A DNA stretch of 49,968 nucleotides from an uncultured Elusimicrobia bacterium (GCA_903879915.1 CAIRNJ010000024.1:1-49968), one strand, 5' to 3'; positions 1-7,817 are shown, numbered from the stretch's first letter. The notes: generated by a model from the letters alone, not told the origin. Made by a program: numbers and translations.

Positions 1-490
1 AATTCTGCGCTGTACGGCCTGCCCGGCAGGCCGGGAGCGGTTGTGCCGCACAACCGCGCAAGGAGGTGCACAATAAGATGCAGCCTACCTTGGGAGCAGA
101 ACTGCCGGCGCAGGGCTATGTGCCGGCAGCCTGCGAACCCACTTCCTAGCGGCAAGGAGCAGTGCGGGGCCGCGCTGCGTGGCCACGCCTGCGACGACAT
201 CTCGCGGATAAGCTCGGCCTACCGCTTCCAAAGACGACGGGGGAGCCGCATAGTGGCCGGCAAGCGCGGCCACCCTGCGGCGAGCGAGCGGAGCGAAGGC
301 GCGTAGTGCCGAGCCCGCGAGCGGCTTCTCGCGGCATCATCGAGCGATCTAGGCGCTAGATCTATAGAGATTTTTTAGGAACCGATACAGAGCAAGGCGG
401 AATCGTCCCCACAGGTCAGCCGAATGTAATGATGTGCACAAGTCTGGCGGCCCGGCCCGCAGCGGGCGGGGCCGCTGGTTTTTCTGGTTT
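1..490 (+). other. Hairpin-dense noncoding region, possible structured RNA
   Basis: No convincing protein gene is visible on either strand. The stretch is rich in perfect or near-perfect hairpins: arms at 15-23/25-33, 37-45/49-57, 103-109/122-128, 159-167/170-178 (one G-T pair), 253-259/267-273, 315-321/328-334 and 346-352/356-362, followed by a terminator-like stem at 447-475. That density fits a large structured RNA read on the plus strand. I looked for the conserved cores of RNase P RNA, tmRNA, SRP RNA and 6S RNA and recognised none. It may instead be a cluster of repeats. The window edge may cut off its 5' end. Confidence 0.4.
447..490 (+). terminator. Terminator-like GC hairpin
   Basis: Fourteen-base arms at 447-460 and 462-475 pair with a single mismatch and are followed by a T-rich tail (TGGTTTTTCTGGTTT). 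The layout reads as an intrinsic terminator only on the plus strand, which supports a plus-strand transcript through 1-446. Confidence 0.5.
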
Positions 491-523
491 CTGCATTTGT
501 TTTATGGTTCCTGTTTTCTACTC

Positions 524-531
524 AAAGGAGG
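524..531 (+). promoter_or_regulatory. Orphan strong Shine-Dalgarno sequence
   Basis: AAAGGAGG is a near-perfect ribosome binding site on the plus strand. The only frames that follow (TTG or GTG starts near 534-545) stop within about 25 codons and run into the tail of the minus-strand gene ending at 559. It may be chance, or the relic of a gene start interrupted when the neighbouring module arrived. Confidence 0.3.
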
Positions 532-558
532 TTTTGTACATTTGTGAAACTCAATGTT

Positions 559-1113
559 TTAAACAATCTCTCTCCAGTCGAAGACGCGATAATTTGTAAC
601 GTCCAATTCGCCTTTTAAAAGCAAGTGCGGGGCGCGCTTCCAAAGCAGCGGGCGCTCTCCCTTTGCGGCGCAGTCGCGGTAGTACTGCAGGTTTATTCCC
701 GGCATTCCGGACAGTGCGCGCACGTGTGCCGCTGTTGGAAGCTCGAAATCTGAGTTTCCCAGGATTTTCTCGTCCTGCCATGGTCTGGTATTAAGATAAA
801 TGGTGCTTGGCTGGGTGAGTGTGTCCTCCAGAGGAATTTCGAACCACAACAACTCCCGGTTGCTGTCGTTGAAGCCGGTCTCCACCAAGCTTTTGTATAT
901 GACCGAAGGATGCATCAGGGAGAAATGCAAAACATCGTTCCAAAGGCAGTCTAAAGGCGGTATGGTGACATTTATAAGCCATTCCCGTCCTTTGTATTTT
1001 TTTACGGCATTCTCGTAGAGAGCCGGTAAGCATTCCTTAAGTCGGTTAAGAGGGTAAAGGGTGGCTCCTGTAAAGTCAGGTGCCTGTCTGTGATATACGA
1101 AAGCTTCAGACAT
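559..1113 (-). CDS. Unrecognised third protein of the HEPN/nucleotidyltransferase module
   Basis: I do not recognise this 184-residue protein. It has no signal peptide or membrane segment and looks like a soluble, compact alpha/beta protein with many Trp, Tyr and His residues; the N-terminus reads MSEAFVYHRQ. The ATG at 1113 is preferred because AAGGGA lies 3-4 bases upstream; a TTG at 1131 in the same frame would instead overlap the end of the HEPN gene by 11 bases. It is the last gene of a tight three-gene operon after a winged-helix nucleotidyltransferase and a HEPN protein, so it is probably a functional partner, possibly a third component or an effector. Its base composition is much lower in GC than most of the window: 961-1020 has 23 G/C in 60 bases. 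Confidence 0.8.
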   Translation of the reverse strand: MSEAFVYHRQAPDFTGATLYPLNRLKECLPALYENAVKKYKGREWLINVTIPPLDCLWNDVLHFSLMHPSVIYKSLVETGFNDSNRELLWFEIPLEDTLTQPSTIYLNTRPWQDEKILGNSDFELPTAAHVRALSGMPGINLQYYRDCAAKGERPLLWKRAPHLLLKGELDVTNYRVFDWREIV

Positions 1114-1120
1114 GTTTCCC

Positions 1121-1534
1121 TTAACCCGCAAGCATTGAGACGGCCCAGGTTTGGTAGCGGAGCAAGTGTTTCCAGAGATTGTCTACATCTTTTTTTGTGT
1201 AGACTTCCCCCTCGTAAGAAACTCGGTTCTTCTCGCTGATGATCTTTTCCAGGTGCCGTGTCCCGGCTTTGCCCTGCTCGTCCAGCGCGACAACCTGGTG
1301 CAAAAGGTCAACTGCGGCCATGTGGTCTTCGCCCTTGCTCTTTACTCCGCCGAATTTTATAGTAAGGGCGTCCGTGTAGGCTATGGCTGCGTGAACTATA
1401 AGAACCCCGGCAGCGTTGCAGTAGTCAAACTCTTTCGCAACCTCGGCACCTTTATAGAAGTTCTCGGCTACGCGGACATAGTCGGATTTCTTGGATTTCG
1501 GTACTGAAACGCGGCGGTGTCTTCTCGGGGTCAT
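1121..1534 (-). CDS. HEPN-domain protein, probable partner of the nucleotidyltransferase
   Basis: This 137-residue, mostly alpha-helical protein has the look of a HEPN domain: long helices from about residue 16 onward and a C-terminal block KNRVSYEG (about 102-109) followed by a final helix ending in WAVSML. HEPN proteins are often RNase toxins whose catalytic motif is R-X4-6-H. Here Arg104 is present but no His follows at the expected spacing, so it may be a non-nuclease HEPN or a target for modification by the partner. The start ATG overlaps the upstream stop (ATGA), showing translational coupling with the nucleotidyltransferase gene. HEPN/MNT pairs are a well-known toxin-antitoxin arrangement; assignment to that class is from fold pattern and context. 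Confidence 0.75.
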   Translation of the reverse strand: MTPRRHRRVSVPKSKKSDYVRVAENFYKGAEVAKEFDYCNAAGVLIVHAAIAYTDALTIKFGGVKSKGEDHMAAVDLLHQVVALDEQGKAGTRHLEKIISEKNRVSYEGEVYTKKDVDNLWKHLLRYQTWAVSMLAG

Positions 1535-2157
1535 TTGATTATATCCTCCAGACGCTCCTTTAGCAGGTCTATCCCGTGTGTAAGAATATTCTTGAGCAGT
1601 GGGTCGGATTTCTTGTACTTGGCACGGGCTTCACGGATTGTCAGTGCCCTCGGGGAGAATCTCACGCCATATTCTGTAATGAATCTGTTTCCAAACTCAC
1701 GCGCTTTTTCTTCCAGGAGTTCCTTGTCTTGTGCGTCCGTTACAAGCAGAAGATCCACATCGCTTCCTGGTTCGTCTTCTTTTCTCGCGGCGCTTCCGAA
1801 AAGCGTTGCAGTCCGCGCATGTCGCCCGAATTCGTTTCGGATCTGCAGGCGCGCCGACTCAAGAAAACTCTTTTCCGCCCGGAACATGGGAAGCAGAGCC
1901 TCTTTTACAAGGATGTTCTCGAAATTAAGCCGGACAAGTTGTGTGTGGCCTGCTCCCTGCCGTACAATAATGCCGGCGGACTCAAGATCCCCAAGCGCCC
2001 GGCGGCATGCCTGATGGGTGAACCCGGCCGCCCGCGCGGCGGCCCGGCCGCTCATTCCCTCCCGGCTGTCTTTAAGCGCCCGTATAACGGCGATATTGCT
2101 GGGGGCTGAAAAGACCCAGTTTAATGGAGAGTTGAGAAAGCTTGTCTTATTAGGCAT
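1531..2157 (-). CDS. Winged-helix/minimal nucleotidyltransferase (MNT) fusion protein
   Basis: The 208-residue protein has two parts. Residues about 10-78 form a winged helix-turn-helix DNA-binding domain (wing near GAGHTQLVRLN). Residues about 115-165 carry the polymerase-beta nucleotidyltransferase signature, GS at 121-122 and DVD at 133-135, which binds metal and NTP. MNT domains paired with HEPN toxins act as antitoxins, in studied cases by AMPylating the HEPN partner. The fused DNA-binding domain would let the protein autoregulate, and an inverted repeat sits over the promoter -35. The ATG at 2157 is needed to keep the whole winged helix. No SD precedes it, and a -10 box 6 bases upstream suggests a leaderless mRNA. 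GC content is low for the window, consistent with acquisition by transfer. Confidence 0.85.
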   Translation of the reverse strand: MPNKTSFLNSPLNWVFSAPSNIAVIRALKDSREGMSGRAAARAAGFTHQACRRALGDLESAGIIVRQGAGHTQLVRLNFENILVKEALLPMFRAEKSFLESARLQIRNEFGRHARTATLFGSAARKEDEPGSDVDLLLVTDAQDKELLEEKAREFGNRFITEYGVRFSPRALTIREARAKYKKSDPLLKNILTHGIDLLKERLEDIIK

Positions 2158-2163
2158 GTGGAT

Positions 2164-2192
2164 AGTATACCATCCAATTGGCTACTATTCAA
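2164..2192 (-). promoter_or_regulatory. Promoter of the MNT/HEPN operon (leaderless)
   Basis: On the minus strand a -35 TTGAAT (2187-2192) and a -10 TATACT (2164-2169) are separated by 17 bases. Transcription should start about 7 bases past the -10, at the A of the ATG at 2157, giving an mRNA without a 5' leader. There is no Shine-Dalgarno sequence, which agrees. Confidence 0.7.
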
Positions 2193-2198
2193 GCCAAT
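2177..2198. promoter_or_regulatory. Inverted repeat overlapping the -35, candidate operator
   Basis: Perfect 7-base arms ATTGGCT (2177-2183) and AGCCAAT (2192-2198) are separated by 8 bases. The -35 hexamer lies within and against this repeat, so a bound dimer would block RNA polymerase. The winged-helix domain of the first gene product is the obvious candidate repressor; that link is inferred. Confidence 0.6.
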
Positions 2199-2323
2199 AG
2201 TGCAGCGAATGAACTGCCGAGGATCACTCAGTAGTTGCTGCTTCTTCCGGGGTGCCGATTGTTGGTAAAAACAGTGTGGCACATCATCCCGACAATGTGC
2301 TGTTGCGTTGAAAAGCGAGTTGT

Positions 2324-3841
2324 TTAGCTGTTCCTGCCGATAAGAGCCAGCAGCGTTTCTTTCTGCCCGGGAGTGTAAAAATAGCCTTCCGATTCCAGAC
2401 CTTCCAGGAAAGCGGCTCCCTTTTTTATTCCCGGTTCAAGTTCCATCGCTTTTTTTATCCAGGCGTCCGCCGCGGCAAACTCTCCGGATCTTTCACTGAC
2501 AAGCGCCAGGCCGAAAAAAGCGTCCCAGTTGGAGGGCGAGAGTTCCACCGTCTTTTTAAAGTCTTCCTCCGCCCTGGAATAATCCCCCAGCTCATAATTC
2601 ACATAGCCTCTTACCCCGTAGCCCGCCGAATATCCCGGGTCTATTTTCAACGCCTTTTCGCAATCCGGCAGGGCCTCCCGGCAATTCCCTGCCTGGCATT
2701 TGGCCATGGCGCGGTTCACGTAGGCCTTGGCATTCGCCGGGTTCGCCGCTGCCGCGCTGCTGAAATCGGCGATAGCTTTGTCATAATCCCTGGCGCAGTA
2801 ATGCGTCAGTCCGCGGTTGTTGTATATGACGTCTTTTTTTTGGCCGGGTAGTGCGAGGGCTTTATTGTAATAGCTGATGGCAAGCTCGTATTCCTTCTTT
2901 TTCCTGTGCAGGTTCCCCAATGAAACATAAGCGTCGGCGTACTCCGGGTCCAGTATTACCGCTTGCTCCAGATCGCCGGCTGCGGAAGCCATGTCTCCTT
3001 TCTTCTTGTACGCGGCTGCGCGGCCATAAAGTGTCCTGGCGTTGCGCGGGTCCAGTCTTTTTGCCTCGGTGTGGTCGTCAATGGCGCGGTCATAGTCCTT
3101 TAAACAGTAATAGGCCGCGCCGCGGTCGGCAAAGACGGCTCCGGGAGTTCCACTTCCGCAGTCTCCTGTCCGGTCCAGCAGCAGGGCCACGGAGTAATCC
3201 TCTGCCGCCCCGGCGCAATCTTTCAGGGCGTATCTTGCGGCCGCCCTGTTGCGATACAGGAGCGCGTCGGGCTCCCCGCTCAGGGCCGCGGCGTTGAAGT
3301 CCTCTATGGCCCCTGAATAGTCCTCGGAGTTCAGTTTCGCTATACCGCGCAGCCGGTATACAAAAGGATAGTCCATCCCGGAGCTTATCGCGCTGGTAAA
3401 GTCTTCCGCTGCTTTGGAGTAATTTCCCGAACTGTGGTATGCCAGCCCGCGGTTGTAATATGCGGCCGTATAGTCCGGGTCCAGTTCGAGCGCTTTGCCG
3501 AAATCCTTTATTGAATCCCCGTATTTCGAGGAAGCGTACAGGGATATGCCGCGGTTGGCATACGCAAGGGACAGGTTCTTTGCGCCGTCGGCCGTGGTCC
3601 AGGCGGCAATGGCTTCTGAGTAAAGCCGGATCTGGTCGGACACTTTCCCGGTCCTTTCATATGCCGCTGCGGTGCAATTCAGAAAATTTGCGCAAGAGGC
3701 GGAGGCGGAAATACCGGGAGCGTCCTTTGCGGGGGCGGTTTTGCGCGGTATTGCGGGGGCGCAACCGGTGACCGGGAGCAGCGCGAGCGCAAGGCATACC
3801 GTCAGCGCGCTGCCGCTGCGGAAAAGTGTTGTTTTCACCAT
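2324..3841 (-). CDS. Tetratricopeptide-repeat lipoprotein
   Basis: The 505-residue protein starts with a hydrophobic signal and lipobox ending at Cys27 (LPVTGC), so it should be lipid-anchored in the envelope. The rest, from about residue 65, is about eleven TPR repeats of the form AYxNRGxxxxxxxxYxxAIxDF, building a superhelical protein-interaction scaffold. AGGGA seven bases before the ATG supports the start. There is no catalytic domain, so it likely organises other envelope proteins. No operon partner is evident: the next gene upstream on the strand ends about 58 bases away. The partner is unknown. Confidence 0.9.
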   Translation of the reverse strand: MVKTTLFRSGSALTVCLALALLPVTGCAPAIPRKTAPAKDAPGISASASCANFLNCTAAAYERTGKVSDQIRLYSEAIAAWTTADGAKNLSLAYANRGISLYASSKYGDSIKDFGKALELDPDYTAAYYNRGLAYHSSGNYSKAAEDFTSAISSGMDYPFVYRLRGIAKLNSEDYSGAIEDFNAAALSGEPDALLYRNRAAARYALKDCAGAAEDYSVALLLDRTGDCGSGTPGAVFADRGAAYYCLKDYDRAIDDHTEAKRLDPRNARTLYGRAAAYKKKGDMASAAGDLEQAVILDPEYADAYVSLGNLHRKKKEYELAISYYNKALALPGQKKDVIYNNRGLTHYCARDYDKAIADFSSAAAANPANAKAYVNRAMAKCQAGNCREALPDCEKALKIDPGYSAGYGVRGYVNYELGDYSRAEEDFKKTVELSPSNWDAFFGLALVSERSGEFAAADAWIKKAMELEPGIKKGAAFLEGLESEGYFYTPGQKETLLALIGRNS

Positions 3842-3899
3842 GTCTTTTCCCTGTGTGAGCGTCCGTTCCCGTGCATGCCCGGTCTAAAGATATTGCCCG

Positions 3900-4730
3900 T
3901 CACCGCTGCGGAGGGTCCAGGAAAATGGGGCTTTGGTCCGTTCTCGGCGACTCGCCCATGGGCCCGATATTGACGCCGCCTCCCAGCTTGTACTTCATAT
4001 AATCCCCTACGTGGAGCAGCGCGTTCTCCGGCGCCGAGGTGTGCGCCTCCATCTGGAACCAGGTGCTCTCGTCGCTGGTTTTCCCGAACAAGAGGCCGCC
4101 GATGTTCTTCAGGCGAAGTTCATACTGCTGCGTTTTTACGTTCCGGTAATGCGAAGAGATGCGCGGGAAGGCGTGCAGAAGGCGCCATCGCTCGTAATGA
4201 GCGCCTTCGTCGCGGATGATCATGTGGGAGCCGTGGAAAAGGTCCGTATAGGAGACTCCCATGGCGCGTATCTCTTCGAGCACTTGGCGGTACTGCTCAG
4301 GCAGCGCGGGCTCCTTGTTCGCGGCAGCCTCGCGGATACGCGTATCCTCCCGGCGCGCCTGTTCCATTCCTTTTGGATAATGGTGGCCGGCCGGGTCCAG
4401 CATTTCCGAGATGTTCCTTAGATCCAGGTTCTTGCCTGCCGGGGCGCCGGCGGGAACGGCCGTTGGGGCGGGTATCGGCGCCAGGGCTGATGCCGGCGGA
4501 ACGGATATGTCCCGTACGTTCACGCTCAGCGATTCTTCGAACGTGTCCCCGCTGCCGGCGGCTAGGACGAGCGGCGCAACGGTCATTACTTGTGCGATCA
4601 GGAGACTAAAAAGGACACTCCGGCTGTACGCATTCCGGTACTTTATTATTTGTGCGTATGTGCAAGGTATTCCCATTTCCTTCCTCAGCGGCAGCGCGGC
4701 TAACTGCTCGTCGCTCAAGTGCTTTTTCAT
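3900..4730 (-). CDS. Membrane-anchored hypothetical protein
   Basis: I do not recognise this 276-residue protein. A charged N-terminal stretch of about 35 residues (MKKHLSDEQLAALPLRKE) precedes one hydrophobic segment at about 38-58, then an Ala/Pro-rich linker at about 78-98 and a polar C-terminal region (about 100-276). That arrangement suggests a single-pass inner membrane protein with a cytoplasmic tail and an exported domain. A TATAAT lies at 4754-4759 on the minus strand, about 24 bases before the ATG; the leader has no strong SD. Neighbours give no clue to its job. Confidence 0.75.
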   Translation of the reverse strand: MKKHLSDEQLAALPLRKEMGIPCTYAQIIKYRNAYSRSVLFSLLIAQVMTVAPLVLAAGSGDTFEESLSVNVRDISVPPASALAPIPAPTAVPAGAPAGKNLDLRNISEMLDPAGHHYPKGMEQARREDTRIREAAANKEPALPEQYRQVLEEIRAMGVSYTDLFHGSHMIIRDEGAHYERWRLLHAFPRISSHYRNVKTQQYELRLKNIGGLLFGKTSDESTWFQMEAHTSAPENALLHVGDYMKYKLGGGVNIGPMGESPRTDQSPIFLDPPQR

Positions 4731-4753
4731 TCATCTGTCCGACGTGAATTAAT

Positions 4754-4759
4754 ATTATA
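4754..4759 (-). promoter_or_regulatory. -10 box for the gene at 3900-4730
   Basis: A perfect TATAAT on the minus strand lies 23 bases before the ATG at 4730. No good -35 at 16-18 bases is visible. Confidence 0.4.
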
Positions 4760-4845
4760 GTCTAATGCTTCAACCCATGGTTGTCAGGTGGCTTGTAGCA
4801 CTTTGCAAAACAACCGGGGGCGGCGGCAAAAAAACGCGGGTGCGG

Positions 4846-6024
4846 TCACTCTTCGCAGTAGGCCAGAAAGTAAGCCGTGCCGGCCAGGCCGCAGACGAAG
4901 GCGCAGATGAAATTAAGCTGCGGCGAGACCAGCCACAGGAAACCTCCGGCCAGTGCCGCTGCGGATACTATGATGTCCCTGAAGAAATAATAAGCGCCGT
5001 AGGTCAGGGCCTTGTTGGCTTCGGGCGCCAGGTCCAGGATCAGCGCTTTGCGCGCCGGCTCGCCGAACTCCTTCAGCCCGCGTATGATGAAAGCGAACCC
5101 CAGCATGCCCAGGGACTTGGAGTACATCAGCACCAGCGGGAAGGCGGCGAAGAAAGCGAAGGTTATGGCGATATAGGGTTTCTTCGTTTTGTTCTTCTCC
5201 ACCAGCCAGGCCACCGGGATATAGATAAGGATGGCGGAGCACATCTCCAGCGCGGTCAGCGCGCCGAACTCCACCGGCGAGGCACCCACGTTCTTGATGC
5301 ACCAGATCACCACGAAAGCGTAAGGGATCTGCTCGCAGAAGCGGATAAGGATGTCGGAGACGAGCAGGTGCCGCAGTTTGGGGCTGGTCAAAGCCAGCAC
5401 CTTGAACGGGTTCTTCTGCATCTTCTCCGTGGGCGGTTCGGCTATATGTTCAAGGAAATAATGCTGCAGCAAGAGCGCCGCGGTAGCCAGCAGCAGCGCG
5501 AAAGCGAAGGCCACCCTTACGCCTTCCCGCTCGCCCCAGCGCTGCACGCACAGCCCGCCCAGCACCGGCCCGATGGCCATGGGAATGCGCCGGGCTATGG
5601 AGTGCAGGGAAACGCCCATGGTCCTTTTATGGAAAGGCACCACCTTCGAAATAGCGCTCATTACTGCCGGTAAGGAGACCGACGACCAAGAGATGAACAG
5701 CACCGCGCCGGCCAGGGCAGCCTGCCAGCACGGGAAAACTATAACTATGGCATACCCGACTATGGCCGCGATGTTGAACAGGATCAGCGAGCTTTTGTAG
5801 CCGATGCGGTCGCTCAGGTAGCCGCCGGGAAAGGAATAGACCGCGCCCAGGAAATTGTCGGCGGCGTTGAGGAAGGCCACGGCCAGCCCGCCGCCGCCCA
5901 GCGCCATGATATACAGCGGCAGAAAGCGCTCGCCCATCTTCTCGCCCAGCTCTATGAAGATGGCGGCGGAGAGGAGTACTACCAGGTTTTTCCCGGGCGG
6001 GAGCAGTTCCGTTATTTTTCGCAT
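4846..6024 (-). CDS. MFS transporter paired with a ChrB-domain protein
   Basis: This 392-residue protein is a typical major facilitator with about twelve hydrophobic segments. The loop-2/3 signature GYLSDRIGYKSS (about 73-84) is the family's G-X3-D-R-X-G motif. Its start ATG lies inside the end of the upstream ChrB-domain gene with a 13-base overlap, so the two are translationally coupled. From that coupling it may export the same toxic oxyanion or metal species the partner handles. In many bacteria the ChrB domain accompanies ChrA transporters; here an MFS protein occupies that place. The substrate cannot be read from sequence. Confidence 0.88.
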   Translation of the reverse strand: MRKITELLPPGKNLVVLLSAAIFIELGEKMGERFLPLYIMALGGGGLAVAFLNAADNFLGAVYSFPGGYLSDRIGYKSSLILFNIAAIVGYAIVIVFPCWQAALAGAVLFISWSSVSLPAVMSAISKVVPFHKRTMGVSLHSIARRIPMAIGPVLGGLCVQRWGEREGVRVAFAFALLLATAALLLQHYFLEHIAEPPTEKMQKNPFKVLALTSPKLRHLLVSDILIRFCEQIPYAFVVIWCIKNVGASPVEFGALTALEMCSAILIYIPVAWLVEKNKTKKPYIAITFAFFAAFPLVLMYSKSLGMLGFAFIIRGLKEFGEPARKALILDLAPEANKALTYGAYYFFRDIIVSAAALAGGFLWLVSPQLNFICAFVCGLAGTAYFLAYCEE

Positions 6025-6434
6025 TTCAGGGCGGCATACAGGGCGTCGTAGACGAAGAACTGGTGCTCCAGGTTCTCGTCGTCGTTGGGGAACATCAGCG
6101 AGAAGCCGCGCGCCACGGCCTCCAGGCCCGCGGCGTAAGGGTGCGCTTTCAGGTTGCCGGTGTCGGCGGCGTTCACGATGTCGGCCATCCTGAACAGCAC
6201 GGGGTCGGTCAGGTCGTATTTTTTCAGGATGGCGCGGAAGGTGCAGTCCCCGTCGTGGTGGCCCAGCTCGGCGTCCTCCACGTCAAAAGGGATGGCGTTC
6301 TCTTCGCGGGCTATTTTATCCACCAGGCTGTCGGCGGCGAAAAGCACTTCCGCCTGCGAGTCTATGAACCGCTCTATCAGCCACGGGCAGGCCACCCTGT
6401 CCACGTGTACGTGCGCTCTGGTTATCCATTTCAT
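6012..6434 (-). CDS. ChrB-domain (chromate resistance family) protein
   Basis: The 140-residue protein corresponds to the C-terminal domain of ChrB, seen in KWITRAHVHVDRVACPWLIE at the start, AIPFDVEDAELGHHDGDCTF (about 47-66), then ADTGNLKAHPYAAGL and FVYDALYAAL near the end. Conserved Cys18, His59, His60 and Cys64 suggest metal or redox chemistry. Full ChrB proteins also have an N-terminal regulatory domain, absent here, so this is the stand-alone form. AAGGA five bases before the ATG supports the start. It forms a two-gene operon with the MFS transporter. A role in chromate or related oxyanion tolerance is inferred from the family. Confidence 0.85.
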   Translation of the reverse strand: MKWITRAHVHVDRVACPWLIERFIDSQAEVLFAADSLVDKIAREENAIPFDVEDAELGHHDGDCTFRAILKKYDLTDPVLFRMADIVNAADTGNLKAHPYAAGLEAVARGFSLMFPNDDENLEHQFFVYDALYAALKCEK

Positions 6435-6497
6435 AAAATCCTTATAAACCGAAGCAATGCCTAATTATATTGCTTTGGGGGGGCTAATTGCCATTTA

Positions 6498-7757
6498 TTA
6501 ATCTTTGCAGCGCCGGTTAATCTCTTTGAACGCTTTGCCGGCGGGCGTAACGGCCATCCCGCTCATCAAGTCCTTCGCGCTCCGCCATTCTTCCGTCATA
6601 CTTGCCGGCCAGGCCGGCTGCGGCACCGCGGGTTCGAATTGCCGGGCGGCGAAAAAGAACTGCGGGAAATAGGGTGCTACCAGCGAGATCCCGTTCTTTT
6701 CCCCCGCCAGGTTCATAAGCTCCAGGAACCGCGCGTCCAGCGGAGCCCAAAAATCATAAGCGTTACGGCCGTACGCTTCCGTGCTGAACGCTCCTTTAGG
6801 TTCGTCCGCGCTGTGCTTATAAAGCCAGGTCTCGCTTACCACCAGCTCCTTGGCAGGGTCCTCGGCCTTGACTCGGGCGATAAGGTCCAGGAACTTTGGA
6901 AAAAGTTCTTCAGAGCCCAGCTTCAGCGGATAGAAGTGTATATCGATATAATCCAGCCCGGTCACTTTCGCGAAGGCAGGAACGTACAGGCCGGATTCCC
7001 ATACGCCGGCGCCTGCGCCCAGCTTTGTGCCGCCTTTTCCCCCGGCCCCGGGCAGTCCGCCTATAAGGCCGTTCAGCCAACGGACATGATCTTCGGCCGG
7101 GATAGAAATGCCGAGGAAGCGGTCATAGGTTTCCGGCTCGGTTATGACGGATAAATAGTCGGGCTTGATGCGCGAAAGGATCAGCAGTATTTCTTTTTTT
7201 TTTAGGTCGAGAAAAGTCCCGGCGGGGTCGGGCAGCGTTTTTATGGCGGCCACGAACCGGCCTTCTTTTGTGGGCGCGGACGGCGGATAGACAAAATGTT
7301 CCACCAGCAGTTTCATGCCCCTGGCCCGGACCTCCGCTGCCATGGCCGCGTAGAATTTCAGCAGCAGCTCCGGGTCTTTTACTTCGGGTGTAAGACTCGG
7401 GAAAGAGATCATTATTGAAACGGCGCCGGCGCCCAGGGCCTGAAAGCCGTCCAACTCGGTCATCAGCTCTTCCCAGCGCGGAGTGCCGGGTTCGGCCGGC
7501 CCGAAATAGCTGGAGGCCGGGAACAGGGCGGGCGCCATTGCCGGGCAGGCGTGCAGGGGGCCCTTTTGAGCCCGCGCGGACTTTTCCGCGCCGGCAAGCT
7601 CCAGGTCCAGCTCGGAATAAAGCTGCCTGAACCGCGGCGGCACCTCAGCGCCAGGGCCTTGCGGACGGGGCTTTACCCAGGAACATCCCGCCGCGGCGCC
7701 GAGGAGTATAAAAAGCAGGCATAGCCTGCCGCCTGACCGCGGCGAGGGTGTATTCAT
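6498..7757 (-). CDS. Lipoprotein with a glycoside-hydrolase-like TIM barrel
   Basis: The 419-residue protein begins with a signal peptide and lipobox (GAAAGC, Cys25). The body looks like a clan GH-A (beta/alpha)8 barrel: alternating strand/helix pattern with Glu in SVITEPETYDRF (near residue 210) in the position of the acid/base and Glu in ELVVSETWLY (near 305) in that of the nucleophile. An arabinogalactanase- or endo-glycanase-like activity on a surface polysaccharide is possible, but no specific family is certain and it could be catalytically degenerate. It stands alone, with about 150 bases before the next gene upstream. No strong SD is visible at the ATG. Confidence 0.75.
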   Translation of the reverse strand: MNTPSPRSGGRLCLLFILLGAAAGCSWVKPRPQGPGAEVPPRFRQLYSELDLELAGAEKSARAQKGPLHACPAMAPALFPASSYFGPAEPGTPRWEELMTELDGFQALGAGAVSIMISFPSLTPEVKDPELLLKFYAAMAAEVRARGMKLLVEHFVYPPSAPTKEGRFVAAIKTLPDPAGTFLDLKKKEILLILSRIKPDYLSVITEPETYDRFLGISIPAEDHVRWLNGLIGGLPGAGGKGGTKLGAGAGVWESGLYVPAFAKVTGLDYIDIHFYPLKLGSEELFPKFLDLIARVKAEDPAKELVVSETWLYKHSADEPKGAFSTEAYGRNAYDFWAPLDARFLELMNLAGEKNGISLVAPYFPQFFFAARQFEPAVPQPAWPASMTEEWRSAKDLMSGMAVTPAGKAFKEINRRCKD

Positions 7758-7817
7758 TCTTTTGTTCTATCAATTTCACCTAAGGTTGAACAAGCATCTT
7801 TATAAAGCTTTTGCAGA

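Noticed and set aside
43..359. Short plus- and minus-strand frames in the left-end region
   Set aside because: Overlapping frames in several phases with Arg/Pro-rich products and no SD; the hairpin pattern explains the sequence better.
1..446. RNase P RNA, tmRNA, SRP RNA or 6S RNA
   Set aside because: The universally conserved core segments of these RNAs were not found by eye on either strand; an isolated match of about a dozen bases to enterobacterial 6S RNA looks coincidental.
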